From positions 9,398 through 73,397 of the forward strand of contig NZ_JAFFPT010000087.1 in the NCBI RefSeq assembly GCF_016918785.1: a stretch of 64,000 nt of DNA. Direction: 5' to 3'. Source of the stretch: Leptospira ainazelensis. Its GTDB lineage: Bacteria; Spirochaetota; Leptospiria; Leptospirales; Leptospiraceae. Of the stretch, positions 24,756 to 32,695 are shown in pieces. Both the position numbers and the translations under genes were made by a program. How positions within the stretch are numbered: the first letter of the stretch is position 1; the number at the start of each line of letters is the position of its first letter. Below the pieces are notes generated by a model. It was not told where the DNA came from. It ran no database searches and saw nothing but the letters and a program-made list of their open reading frames with translations.

Positions 24756-25217
24756 TTATTTTGCCCAAGTAATTAATAATACCAATATTGTCAATATGAG
24801 AACTAAGTAAAAATAATAAAGCCAGCCATAACTTACGCGCTTTGGCTTTCTCGCAAAATCAGTCCAAACATAATCAAATATAGGCTTATCGCAAATCTTC
24901 CAATTATGTATTTCTAATAAATTTTGCAATTTTCTTTGAACTACCCTATAAATTTCGTATTGTTTATTCTGACGATACATGACGTAGCCGGTGAGACCTG
25001 ATGTAATCAACGCAAGAAGCGTAATAATAATCTTTGGGCAATAAGGAGATTGCGTGAATGTAAACCAATTTTGTCCAATGGCGGTAATTAGTCCGGCGTA
25101 GACTATGGATATATATACGTTCACCTTTAAGGGCCAATCGCGCGATCTGTTAAGTTCGTCATAATTTGTTTCATATAACAGTTTTATCTCTTCGAACTTC
25201 GGGACTTTTTTTCTCAT
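24756..25217 (-). CDS. Three-helix membrane protein of accessory island
   Basis: 153 residues. A charged N-terminal 25 residues precede a hydrophobic segment (about 31-50, VYISIVYAGLITAIG), a second (about 62-80, IIITLLALITSGLTGYVMY), then a cytoplasmic helix (QNKQYEIYRVVQRKLQNLL) and a C-terminal helix (YYFYLVLILTILVLLI). The layout resembles small membrane effectors that partner with nucleotide- or NAD-sensing proteins in defence loci (SLATT-like), but no signature proves this. It precedes the ADP-ribosyltransferase-like gene in the same direction and is probably co-transcribed. Confidence 0.45.
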   Translation of the reverse strand: MRKKVPKFEEIKLLYETNYDELNRSRDWPLKVNVYISIVYAGLITAIGQNWFTFTQSPYCPKIIITLLALITSGLTGYVMYRQNKQYEIYRVVQRKLQNLLEIHNWKICDKPIFDYVWTDFARKPKRVSYGWLYYFYLVLILTILVLLITWAK

Positions 25218-25404
25218 TTTATTTTTCTTTTTATTTAACTAGGATTACAGTTATATCTTCTCTACTCGTCTCAATATTTTTGAATTCGACGTTTCATTTT
25301 CAAGAATTATTTACCGACAATCTCAATGGAATTCGTCAGTTTATTTGATTTAGGAATTTATTTTACAGTTTTATTAAAGGATTCTGATATTCTTTTTATC
25401 CGTT

Positions 25405-26118
25405 ATGTGTAGTAGATTCGCTCAATCCAATCGCTGGTCCAAGGCGAAAGCTTTCCAATTCGCAAAGGATATAAATGAAAGCAGAAGTCGTTTCAATATT
25501 GTATATACGGAAGGCGCTCTTATTATTCTAAAACCTGGCACCGACTACACCGTTGAGAATGCGATGTTTTGGTTGGTTGCCCCTTGGTCGAAGAGCCTAA
25601 AGGATTCTTTTCAGTATGCGACCGGTAACGCGAAATCAGAAACCATATTCGAACTCAAATCTTTCAAGGAGCCTATCTTAAGTTCCAGGTGTATTATCCC
25701 TTGTGATGCTGTATTTGAATCCATCGGACAAAGTGGATCGAAACAGCCCTACGCGCTTAGATTAAATGATGACGAACCATTCGGAATGGCTGGGATTTAC
25801 TCTCGTTGGAAAAATCCGGAAACCGGCGAACGGATCCAAACCTTTTCGATCATCACAGTTCCCTCTAACGAGCTTTTTACTAAATATCACCCAAAACAAA
25901 GAATGCCTGTAATTCTTCCTCCGGAGAATTACGAAGCCTGGCTTGATTCAAAATTAAATACTAAGCTTCAGATCTCTCCATTTTTTCAAATTTATCCTTC
26001 GGATTTAATGCACGCCTACCCTGTTTCAAAATTATTATTGTCTCCTAAGAAGAAATTAGAGGGCGAGGAATGCCTGAAAGAAATTTCCCTGGAAGAAAAA
26101 AGAGATACGCTTTTCTAA
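25405..26118 (+). CDS. SRAP-domain DNA-protein crosslink protein (YedK/HMCES-like)
   Basis: Protects abasic sites in single-stranded DNA by forming a covalent link through the N-terminal Cys. Cys2 follows the initiator Met (MCSRFAQ), and other SRAP features are visible: NAKSET, SSRCIIPCDAVFES, GMAGIYSRW and TKYHPKQRMPVILPP with the conserved His before RMPVIL. At 237 residues it is of normal length. It precedes umuD and umuC in the same direction (53-bp gap), forming an SOS-type DNA damage cassette. Confidence 0.9.
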   Translation: MCSRFAQSNRWSKAKAFQFAKDINESRSRFNIVYTEGALIILKPGTDYTVENAMFWLVAPWSKSLKDSFQYATGNAKSETIFELKSFKEPILSSRCIIPCDAVFESIGQSGSKQPYALRLNDDEPFGMAGIYSRWKNPETGERIQTFSIITVPSNELFTKYHPKQRMPVILPPENYEAWLDSKLNTKLQISPFFQIYPSDLMHAYPVSKLLLSPKKKLEGEECLKEISLEEKRDTLF

Positions 26119-26144
26119 AAAGGCTTGATCCGAAATTATAAATA

Positions 26145-26173
26145 CATATATTTGTTTAGCATACAAATATATG
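26145..26173. promoter_or_regulatory. Perfect inverted repeat over umuD start codon
   Basis: Arms CATATATTTGT (26145-26155) and ACAAATATATG (26163-26173) are perfectly complementary over 11 bp with a 7-base spacer. The right arm includes the umuD ATG (26171-26173). It contains TTTG-N9-CAAA, related in half-site to the TTTG-N5-CAAA box reported for LexA in Leptospira interrogans but with different spacing. A repressor binding here would cover the start. Confidence 0.55.
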
Positions 26174-26584
26174 CTTCTTTTAGAAAATTTAAAGCTCAAT
26201 AGGACGATTCCACTTCTCCGAACGCCGTTACATGCTGGTTTTCCAAGTCCAGCTGACGATTACTTACGAAAGAAACTCGATCCAAGAGATATCCTCGAAT
26301 TAAACCCTCTTTCAACATTCTATATGCTTATCGCAGGTCACTCCTGGGAAGAGTTTAATATCCACGATCGCGATATCGTTGTCATCGATCGTTCGATACC
26401 ACCTTCCTCCGGAAAACTGGCTATTGTAACGTATGAAGGGAGCTTCGCTTTGAGGATGTTAGGTAAGATCGACGGACAACTTTGTTTTCTTACACAAGAC
26501 TCAACGGGAATGATTCTTTCCATCGAACCGAGTTCCGAATTTCAAATTTGGGGAATTATAACCTTTGTCATTCACAGGTATTAA
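26171..26584 (+). CDS. umuD: UmuD-like SOS mutagenesis protein
   Basis: Accessory subunit of the UmuD'2C translesion polymerase, normally activated by RecA-induced self-cleavage. At 137 residues it aligns along its length with E. coli Umu[12 protein letters not shown] (cleavage expected between Ala22 and Gly23), AGHSWEEF with the presumed nucleophile Ser58, and [10 protein letters not shown]. The general base Lys (K97 in E. coli, FTVKKL) is replaced by Arg95 (AGG codon). Self-cleavage may therefore be impaired. The ATG lies inside an inverted repeat and no ribosome binding site precedes it, so the transcript may be leaderless. It overlaps umuC by 20 bases. Confidence 0.85.
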   Translation: MLLLENLKLNRTIPLLRTPLHAGFPSPADDYLRKKLDPRDILELNPLSTFYMLIAGHSWEEFNIHDRDIVVIDRSIPPSSGKLAIVTYEGSFALRMLGKIDGQLCFLTQDSTGMILSIEPSSEFQIWGIITFVIHRY

Positions 26585-27851
26585 CGGCAAACACCTCTTT
26601 GCCTTAGTGGATGTGAACAATTTCTATGTTTCTTGTGAACGGGTTTTTCGTCCGGATTTAGAAAAGGTTCCTCTTGTCGTTCTATCAAATAATGATGGTT
26701 GCGCTGTTTCCAGAAGCGAAGAAGCAAAATCATTAGGGATCACAATGGGAATGCCAATATTCAAAGCGACGGACCTCGTGGCGACAGGCCGTTTGGCTAC
26801 CCTCTCAAGTAATTACACTCTTTATGGAGAGATGAGTTTTCGGTTTCGAGGAGTGCTTAAACTACTCTGTTCGGAAGTGGAGCAATACTCAATCGATGAA
26901 TGTTTTTTGGAACTCACTGGATTCATCAAGGAAGAGAATTCCGTCGCGTTCGGACACAAGATCAAAGAAACAATTCAAAGGACGTTAGGACTTCCCGTCT
27001 GTGTTGGAATTGGTCCAACCAAAACTCTTGCAAAAGTCGCAAACAAAATCGCAAAATCAAATTTAGAAAGCCAAGGGGTCTTTAGAATTGAACCCGAAAA
27101 GCGCGAATCCATTTTATCAAAAATTCGACCTTCCGACGTTTGGGGGATCGGACCGGCCTACGTAAGTTTCTTGGAAGATTGTAATATAAAGAACGCGCTG
27201 GAGCTCTCAAGGCTCCCCGACGACTGGATTCGAAAACAAATGACTGTGGTTGGCCTTCGGCTAGTTTATGAACTCCGTGGAACCGTTTGCTATGGTATGG
27301 AACATTCCCCTCCTCCGAAAAAAGAAATCGTTGTCGGCCGGGCATACGGAGACTACGTTTGCGATTTACAAAGCGTGATCGAAGCAACTACTACCTATCT
27401 CTCTCGCGCAGTGGAGAAACTCTGGAAAGAAAATAGATACGCACAAGCCTTGTCCGTTTTTATCCGAACTGATCCGTTTCAAAAAGAAGATAAACAATAT
27501 GAAGAAACAATTTATATGAAAATTCCTTTTGCCACACGGGATCTTTTTGAACTCCAAGCCTATTGCATAGCCGGAGTGAAAACAATTTTCAAAGAAGGCT
27601 ACAGATACAAAAAGAGTGGAGTGATGCTTTCTGAATTAACCAACGAAAACAAACGTCAACAGGATTTGTTTTACAGAGGCAACGCCGATTGTGCTACCGA
27701 AGCCGTTATTGGGATAAACTCTAAATTCTATTCAGGAAAAATCAGAACCGCCGTTACCGGATTCGGATCCCGGAACTGGAGAATGCGGCGGGACTTTCAG
27801 TCAAAAAGCCCGCTTCATAACTGGGATGAGATCCCGGTTGTGAAAGTGTAA
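26565..27851 (+). CDS. umuC: UmuC-like Y-family DNA polymerase
   Basis: Error-prone translesion polymerase subunit. The N terminus has [17 protein letters not shown] with the first catalytic Asp, later SIDECFLEL with Asp111-Glu112, and the usual ALEVELRG-like little-finger region ([25 protein letters not shown] equivalents) in 428 residues. The start is TTG 26565, overlapping umuD by 20 bases; a GTG at 26609 is a possible alternative. All polymerase motifs read are intact. The gene ends 65 bp before the stop of the convergent 7TM-like gene. Confidence 0.9.
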   Translation: MSFTGINGKHLFALVDVNNFYVSCERVFRPDLEKVPLVVLSNNDGCAVSRSEEAKSLGITMGMPIFKATDLVATGRLATLSSNYTLYGEMSFRFRGVLKLLCSEVEQYSIDECFLELTGFIKEENSVAFGHKIKETIQRTLGLPVCVGIGPTKTLAKVANKIAKSNLESQGVFRIEPEKRESILSKIRPSDVWGIGPAYVSFLEDCNIKNALELSRLPDDWIRKQMTVVGLRLVYELRGTVCYGMEHSPPPKKEIVVGRAYGDYVCDLQSVIEATTTYLSRAVEKLWKENRYAQALSVFIRTDPFQKEDKQYEETIYMKIPFATRDLFELQAYCIAGVKTIFKEGYRYKKSGVMLSELTNENKRQQDLFYRGNADCATEAVIGINSKFYSGKIRTAVTGFGSRNWRMRRDFQSKSPLHNWDEIPVVKV

Positions 27852-27916
27852 ACTATTAAGATGTAAGAACTACCGCTTTCGCCTAATAGGATAATAATGA
27901 ATAGAGAATTTGGATC

Positions 27917-28840
27917 TTATTTCAGAAATCGTTCAAAAATCTTTGTTACTTTACGAAGCTGCGTATCTTGATTCATTTCGGAATTATTCATCAAAGCAGT
28001 TTGATATTGAAGCAAATAACGCACGATCTCAATCCGGCTTTTTCGAAGTCGCAAACGATAACCTAAAGGGTCCAATAAAAAATAAAGTCCAAGAACCGGC
28101 TTTAAAGATATTCTGCTCAAGAAAGGAATTTCTCTTTTAGCCGTAAATGGATTTCTTAGAATTAGCTCTCTTATTTCAAAAGCATTGTATTGAATTATGG
28201 CCACCGACCAAAAGAACACCCAACTTAAAATTCCGAAGACCGAGAAATAACCTTTATAGATTCCAAAAATAGGTAATATATAAACGAAGAGAATGGATAC
28301 TATAAATCCGGATAAGGTTCCAAGCATCAGTAGAGTGGACCTTACCCGAACGATTCCTCTATACCGAATTGCTTTCCTAAGCATCAAGAAAATTGATGCG
28401 CTCACATACAAAACAGAATACGCTATTAAAACATGATATGCAAATAAAGGTTTATAAACGGATATCCCCTCTTCCATTACGTTGATCGTCGCGGAGAAAA
28501 AGCAGGAGAGAACGAGATATCCTAAAAGAAAATATTCAAATGTGCGAAATTCGCGAGAGGGTTCGTATTTTTCTTCTAAAATCGAAAGCGTAAGCTCTTT
28601 TAAATAAAAAGGAACAAACACTACTGCTGCCAAAATCCAGTTCGGGGCCAATCGACTTAAAGATTCGGGAATATATTCCCTAACGCCGGAACCAAAAACC
28701 CAGATACTCAATGTTGCGGTTAACGTTAAAAAGGTCTTTCGCGTTTCGAAAGAAACCCTTTCCCCAACACGAAAAACATAAACTCCCAAAAAAAGGACCG
28801 CCAATGAACAGAAAAGACTAACCCAGAAAACAACATCCAT
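27917..28840 (-). CDS. 7TM sensor-like membrane protein (LIC10906-type)
   Basis: 307 residues with about seven to eight hydrophobic helices in the first 230 residues, the layout of the 7TM input domain of histidine kinases (SILFVYILPIFGIYKGYFSVFG, FFWSVAIIQYNAFEI) but without kinase motifs; the C terminus is a short charged region. A diverged copy lies at 53951 (FVYFLPLFGIYKPYLSSVG, FWAVAILHYDAFQI), so this is a paralogous family, known to me as Leptospira-specific. It is the second gene of a minus-strand pair, 16 bp after an acyltransferase-like gene, and may sense a product of it; that link is inference. Confidence 0.6.
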   Translation of the reverse strand: MDVVFWVSLFCSLAVLFLGVYVFRVGERVSFETRKTFLTLTATLSIWVFGSGVREYIPESLSRLAPNWILAAVVFVPFYLKELTLSILEEKYEPSREFRTFEYFLLGYLVLSCFFSATINVMEEGISVYKPLFAYHVLIAYSVLYVSASIFLMLRKAIRYRGIVRVRSTLLMLGTLSGFIVSILFVYILPIFGIYKGYFSVFGILSWVFFWSVAIIQYNAFEIRELILRNPFTAKREIPFLSRISLKPVLGLYFLLDPLGYRLRLRKSRIEIVRYLLQYQTALMNNSEMNQDTQLRKVTKIFERFLK

Positions 28841-28856
28841 AATTTTTCCTCAAAAA

Positions 28857-29504
28857 TTATGGTATTTTTGACGCAATTATTTGTAAACTAGCTTTAGGTA
28901 TTTCAATTATGTTCAAAAAGACCGGTTCGCCGTTGAGCGAAGAGCCAGGGAAAAATACAAGCTGGTTATATTTTTCGGATAACTTTGCTCCCGCTGAACT
29001 ATAAATACGGACAATGGACTTCATTTTCGGGTCGTAAAACCCGTAAGTTGTCGTATAATTTTTTTCTAAACAGTGTTTTGCGACGGAGCAAAAATTAATT
29101 ACCGCAGCACGCCAGCCGCTTCGAGTATTTAGGAATGCGACATTATTCCAATCGGCAACATTCTCTTCGATAAGGGCATAACGCTTAGGGGGATAGCTCC
29201 CTTCTATTACAGCCATTTCAAGGGGAAGGAAGTTATTCGGCTTCTTCTCAACTACCCTCATTGCTGAAAGAATTTCATCCGCAGAATTCTTAACGTAAAA
29301 CCAGGTTGACCAAGGGTCCAGATCAACAGCCGTGTATGCTGACTTCGTATATCCGCCCGCTACAAAAACTGATCGAATAAATTCTTTCACTCTTATCAGT
29401 TGCTCCGGATTTTCCAATCCGACGATCCGATAACAGTGAAGTTCAGTCCTTTTCTCTGCCTTTCCTGGTGGTGACTGAGGTTTTTCTATAACTGCATGTG
29501 ACAT
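28857..29504 (-). CDS. GNAT/autoinducer-synthase-fold protein (LBL_2463-type)
   Basis: 215 residues of alpha/beta pattern: CYRIVGLENPEQLIRVKEFIRSVFVAGGY, STWFYVKNSADEILSAMRVVEKKPNNFLPLEM, then VAFLNTRSGWRAAVINFCSVAKHCLEKNYTT and YGFYDPKMKSIVRIYSSAGAKL. This is the layout of the GNAT-like FeeM / acyl-homoserine-lactone synthase fold (strand with 'a.mRv....', then 'E..r.......... L...' ). The family is, as far as I know, Leptospira-specific and uncharacterised. It starts inside a 27-bp perfect palindrome, and the next gene encodes a 7TM sensor-like protein, which suggests a small-molecule signal maker and its receptor. Confidence 0.45.
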   Translation of the reverse strand: MSHAVIEKPQSPPGKAEKRTELHCYRIVGLENPEQLIRVKEFIRSVFVAGGYTKSAYTAVDLDPWSTWFYVKNSADEILSAMRVVEKKPNNFLPLEMAVIEGSYPPKRYALIEENVADWNNVAFLNTRSGWRAAVINFCSVAKHCLEKNYTTTYGFYDPKMKSIVRIYSSAGAKLSEKYNQLVFFPGSSLNGEPVFLNIIEIPKASLQIIASKIP

Positions 29505-29522
29505 AATTATATTATGTCACAT
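29496..29522. promoter_or_regulatory. 27-bp perfect palindrome over acyltransferase-like start
   Basis: Arms ATGTGACATAAT and ATTATGTCACAT (12 bp each, perfect) are separated by TAT. The minus-strand start codon at 29504 lies inside the left arm. The outer half-site TGTGAC/GTCACA resembles that of the motif upstream of the efflux operon and the toxin-like gene, but the spacing differs (N13). A repressor site is likely. Confidence 0.55.
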
Positions 29523-29665
29523 TATTTACATTGGTTCCAGCATTTTTTTGTAATTGTCTTTAAAATTCTTTTGAATTCACATTGGAGTCCCAATCATTTT
29601 CTGTGAAAATAAAAGCTTAGCCGTTTAGATGAAAACATCGAACATTGATCTTATCAATAGTTTGT

Positions 29666-30301
29666 CTACTTAACTAACGCGATCATATTCGAACCGACAA
29701 TGGTGGCTAAGAAGTTAGTAGTTATCTTTTCAAGGATATACGGATATTGTTCTCGAAACGGGGCAACAAATATCATCAGCGTTCCGCCGACCAGTACAGC
29801 CTGATTTTTGTAGGATTCGGTCTTAATTTCCTGCTGTTTTCTATCCAAAAGTTTAATGTCCGCCGTCACTTCAAATCGATATCCGGTTGGAATAATCCCA
29901 ATCGTCCCCATGCTTAAGAAGTTCAAAAAAGTCATTAAGCCGGCATTCGAAGTTACTCTGTAGTTTATATCGTAGAAGATCACATTCTTATCTTTGGGAA
30001 GTTGTTCCTTGCTGTATTCTTTTAAATAAACTACTTCATACTCTTTAAAACAAGAACAAGAATCGATTTCACTCTTTATCGTTTTTTCAAAAGTATCCGT
30101 TTCACCTTTTCCAACTCCAATATCGACACCAAAGGCATTGTAGTTCTTGATCGTATAGACGAAATATGTTTTTTCCAATTTCTTTTGAGGCGCCAGAATT
30201 TTCGCCGATTCAATCCTATCTTGTCCAAAACTTACGCAGTTTGAGAACATCATCAAAACCGCGACCCCAAGTAACGTATGGATTACATTTTTCCCTTTCA
30301 T
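29666..30301 (-). CDS. Lipoprotein of unknown function
   Basis: 211 residues with a spirochaete-type signal: basic MKGKNV, hydrophobic core TLLGVAVLMM and lipobox FSNC (Cys22). The mature part is a beta/alpha mixture (EKTYFVYTIKNYNAFGVDIGVGKGETD..., later a hydrophobic LMTFLNFLSMGTIGIIPTGYRFEV) with no named family recognised. It is one of five successive minus-strand lipoprotein genes downstream of the large Hint protein. The next upstream gene is ended by a strong terminator, so this one needs its own promoter. Confidence 0.65.
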   Translation of the reverse strand: MKGKNVIHTLLGVAVLMMFSNCVSFGQDRIESAKILAPQKKLEKTYFVYTIKNYNAFGVDIGVGKGETDTFEKTIKSEIDSCSCFKEYEVVYLKEYSKEQLPKDKNVIFYDINYRVTSNAGLMTFLNFLSMGTIGIIPTGYRFEVTADIKLLDRKQQEIKTESYKNQAVLVGGTLMIFVAPFREQYPYILEKITTNFLATIVGSNMIALVK

Positions 30302-30350
30302 TATAATTTTCTCCTTAATTATTAAATTTTAGTCTTCATTCAAAAAAATA

Positions 30351-30384
30351 TAGCCCGGCTCCCCTTTTTCAAAGAGCCGGGCTA
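30351..30384 (-). terminator. Rho-independent terminator of lipoprotein gene 30425
   Basis: Arms TAGCCCGGCTC and GAGCCGGGCTA pair perfectly over 11 bp with a 12-base loop. Read on the minus strand, the stem is followed by TATTTTTTT. It sits 40 bp after the stop of the gene at 30425-30877. Confidence 0.85.
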
Positions 30385-30424
30385 GTGCTTCGATCAAAAG
30401 ATACAAATCAGTATGGATACCAGT

Positions 30425-30877
30425 TTAATTGATGCAGGAAATACTTGCAAAAACGCCAGTGTTGTAAACCACGGTGCAACCTCCAGACCCGCTCAAAAAA
30501 GCCATATTCACCGCATTTGAACAACGCGTGCTTACAGTGTCCGAAATTTGCACCGTATATACTCCGCTCGATAGCGGTGTTGGAAATTTTGTATAACTTC
30601 CGGACTTAAGACTTATCAGTGTTTGCGAAGCGCTTCCCGAACAATCCGAATTGTTATACAAACGAGCAGTGATTGAATTACAGATTCCGCCTGTATTACA
30701 TCCACTGACCTCCACTCCCAAATCGACCGGCATTGAATTTAAAACAAGAAGTTGCATCAAAGAGTCAACCGTTGTATCTTTTTTCTTGTCTTCACAGTTC
30801 GTCAAAAATGTCCCGAACGACAAAAATGCGAACACCAAGCAAATTCCCTTAAAATTCATTTTCTTTAAATAACTCAC
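30425..30877 (-). CDS. Lipoprotein, Cys-rich small exported protein
   Basis: 150 residues from GTG 30877 with AAAGGAG upstream (an internal ATG at residue 7 is also possible). Signal: hydrophobic GICLVFAFLSFGTFL and lipobox LTNC, then EDKKKDTT. The mature domain has six further Cys residues (GCNTGGICN, NNSDCSGSA, TRCSNAV, GGCTVVY, SISCIN), which could form three disulfides in the periplasm or at the surface. The start of the mature region (CEDKKK...SLMQLL) matches that of the lipoprotein at 31282. Function unknown. Confidence 0.65.
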   Translation of the reverse strand: MSYLKKMNFKGICLVFAFLSFGTFLTNCEDKKKDTTVDSLMQLLVLNSMPVDLGVEVSGCNTGGICNSITARLYNNSDCSGSASQTLISLKSGSYTKFPTPLSSGVYTVQISDTVSTRCSNAVNMAFLSGSGGCTVVYNTGVFASISCIN

Positions 30878-30901
30878 AAAATTTTCTCCTTTGTTTTTTG
30901 A

Positions 30902-31219
30902 TTAATAATGAATTCCTAATTTATCCTTTACGTCGTCTCCTGCCATCAACTCAAAGTTCCATCTCGGAAACCAGACGATTTGAGTTTTAACTTCTTGAAT
31001 TCCCTTTATCAGAAGAATTCGGCTCTTAATTTCATCTTTCAAATACTCTCCAAAGGGCGAAGCAAGAGAAGCAAGGGTAATCTCGATTTTAGCGAAAGAC
31101 CTATCCACTTGAATGTTATACACCAAGCCTAAGTCGACTAACGACATTTTGATTTTAGGTTCCATAACCTGTTTCAATTCTTCGTAAATTTGTCTTTCTT
31201 TCGGATTAAACAAATCCAT
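30902..31219 (-). CDS. MIP18/DUF59-family protein lacking the family Cys
   Basis: 105 residues. It follows the DUF59/PaaD/SufT pattern: MSLVDLGLVYNIQVDRSFAKIEITL, then SPFGEYLKDEIKSRILLIKGIQEVKTQIVWFPRWNFELM. The family helps assemble iron-sulfur clusters and usually has Cys in 'T.P.CP'; here that segment is LASLASPFGEYL, without Cys. No signal peptide, so it is cytoplasmic, in contrast to its lipoprotein neighbours. A cluster-carrier role is therefore doubtful and it may be a non-redox structural variant. Confidence 0.65.
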   Translation of the reverse strand: MDLFNPKERQIYEELKQVMEPKIKMSLVDLGLVYNIQVDRSFAKIEITLASLASPFGEYLKDEIKSRILLIKGIQEVKTQIVWFPRWNFELMAGDDVKDKLGIHY

Positions 31220-31281
31220 GTCTCGTTTCGTCCTCTAAAATTATGCAAATACCTTACTCTTTAAAATGACCGAAAGAAAAA

Positions 31282-31905
31282 TTAATACCCGCATTCGGAC
31301 GCGGCTCCACAACTACTGAAACAAAACGCAGAATTTGTACAGCTATATGGTTTCGTGGGATCGTTACAACCGCCACCAGCTCCTACATTGCTGCAAGTCA
31401 ACGCACCCGCCGCAAAAATCGTAAAGGTTCGAGTTCCACTTACTGACTTAGGGATTCCGTTTTCCGTCACGGTTGCGGAAAATGAAATCGTATAGGGTCC
31501 ACCTTGAGCCGTGGGGGTTCCATTGATTCTACCGCTCGATGAATCAAACGTCAGTCCATTCGGTAAAATTGAATTCACTTTAAATTCGTTGAATTGACAG
31601 TTCTTTTTACTCAACGCTATCGTTTCGGAAGTCGAACCATTCGTTGTAAACTCAATTCCGAAAGGATACAGCGCGCTGCCTACTTGACCGTCAGAAGCCT
31701 TACCCGAAATCATAGTTATATTAGTAGGACAATACTGGGCCGACTGAGCCCTACTCAAACTCATTAGTAATGAGAAAATCGTCCCATCTTCCGTGTTTTC
31801 TTTTTCTTTCTTGTCCTCACACGAAAATGATAACAGCACCAGCATTCCCAAAATTGCTATTGCACTTGTTCTTTTTTGATTCATTATCTTACCTTTTAAT
31901 TTCAT
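31282..31905 (-). CDS. Lipoprotein with putative Ig domain and Cys-rich tail
   Basis: Up to 207 residues; the start is more likely ATG 31884 (MNQKRTSA), which has AAAGGTAAG upstream. Signal hydrophobic core AIAILGMLVLLSF, lipobox SFSC, then EDKKEKENTED. The mature part contains a putative immunoglobulin-like 'He_PIG' pattern (LPNGLTFDSSSGRINGTPTAQGGPYTISFSATV). The C-terminal 35 residues carry seven Cys (CSNVGAGGGCNDP, YSCTNSAFCFSSCGAASECGY), a small disulfide-rich module. Likely surface or periplasmic; function unknown. Confidence 0.65.
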   Translation of the reverse strand: MKLKGKIMNQKRTSAIAILGMLVLLSFSCEDKKEKENTEDGTIFSLLMSLSRAQSAQYCPTNITMISGKASDGQVGSALYPFGIEFTTNGSTSETIALSKKNCQFNEFKVNSILPNGLTFDSSSGRINGTPTAQGGPYTISFSATVTENGIPKSVSGTRTFTIFAAGALTCSNVGAGGGCNDPTKPYSCTNSAFCFSSCGAASECGY

Positions 31906-31966
31906 AATATTCCGTTTTTTTATTATTTTGACACAGTTTAAGGACTACAATTGTTTCACCGGGTAT

Positions 31967-31995
31967 AGCTATCGCAAGGATAGCTGGGTTTTTTA
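31967..31995 (+). terminator. Terminator-like hairpin on plus strand
   Basis: AGCTATC (31967-31973) pairs with GATAGCT (31979-31985) around a 5-base loop, and is followed on the plus strand by GGGTTTTTT. No plus-strand gene lies upstream; both neighbouring genes are on the minus strand. It may stop antisense or read-through transcription, or be chance. Confidence 0.35.
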
Positions 31996-32026
31996 ATTTT
32001 TTACCTGTTAGTCTAGTGTAAGTGGG

Positions 32027-32647
32027 CTATTTGTAATTATCATAACCCTTTGGGAAACAAGCCTTTTCGGCCTTGACTCGATCTTCTATTACATCATGCG
32101 GAATGTCGTCAATGCATCTTGCAATCTTCAAATCCATTTCGCAATCGTAAGCATTACGAAAACTTTTGATGTGATTTGGGATAACCTTTTTACTTGCGCG
32201 CGTAGATCCTACTTTAGGATCATCGAGATTTGCATCCGGTCTAAATGTTCTCAATTCTATTGGAGAATATTTGTCTCTTAAGTTAAAGAATCCCTTATCG
32301 AGAACTTTGCCTTGATATTTAAAAAGCACCAGTCCTTCCGAAGTTTCTTCCATATTAACCGTATACTTTTCATTATGATCAAAAAACTTTACTTTTAAAG
32401 TTTTGTTTTTTGAATCGACCTCTCCACATACATCCGGATTGATATTCTTGCTGTCCAAATCCAAAAGCTCATACAAGGCGCCAGCTTCTTTTAACCAATA
32501 AACTCCGGAAATACTCGGATCGGACAACTTTAACCTTTCTCGTTTTTTACTTTCTGTTACAGACATATTATGTGACGCATCTTCTTTCTTCTCGCAACCA
32601 ATCGCTGTGCCAATAGCAATTACGAATATTAAAACCAATCGATACAT
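32027..32647 (-). CDS. Lipoprotein, possible immunity/accessory protein
   Basis: 206 residues. Signal MYRLVLIFVIAIGTA with lipobox AIGC and a following EKKEDAS. The mature part has a short beta domain (ISGVYWLKEAGALYELL... KTLKVKFFDHNEKYTVNM, LVLFKYQGKVLDKGFFNLRD) and a C-terminal stretch with paired Cys (DCEMDLKIARCIDDIP, KACFPKG). It lies 2 genes downstream of the Hint protein. The neighbouring lipoprotein at 32696 follows a similar order (beta domain with YFK/LYFK, then a C-terminal helix with Cys); an immunity or accessory role is only inferred. Confidence 0.6.
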   Translation of the reverse strand: MYRLVLIFVIAIGTAIGCEKKEDASHNMSVTESKKRERLKLSDPSISGVYWLKEAGALYELLDLDSKNINPDVCGEVDSKNKTLKVKFFDHNEKYTVNMEETSEGLVLFKYQGKVLDKGFFNLRDKYSPIELRTFRPDANLDDPKVGSTRASKKVIPNHIKSFRNAYDCEMDLKIARCIDDIPHDVIEDRVKAEKACFPKGYDNYK

Positions 32648-32695
32648 TCCTTTTTCCTTTTAGCTCTGTGTGAGTTTCTTAAATGAGGATAGAGC

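Noticed and set aside
27910..28140. Plus-strand gene overlapping the 7TM-like gene
   Set aside because: It is the reverse strand of the C terminus of 27917-28840, which has clear membrane-helix coding pattern.
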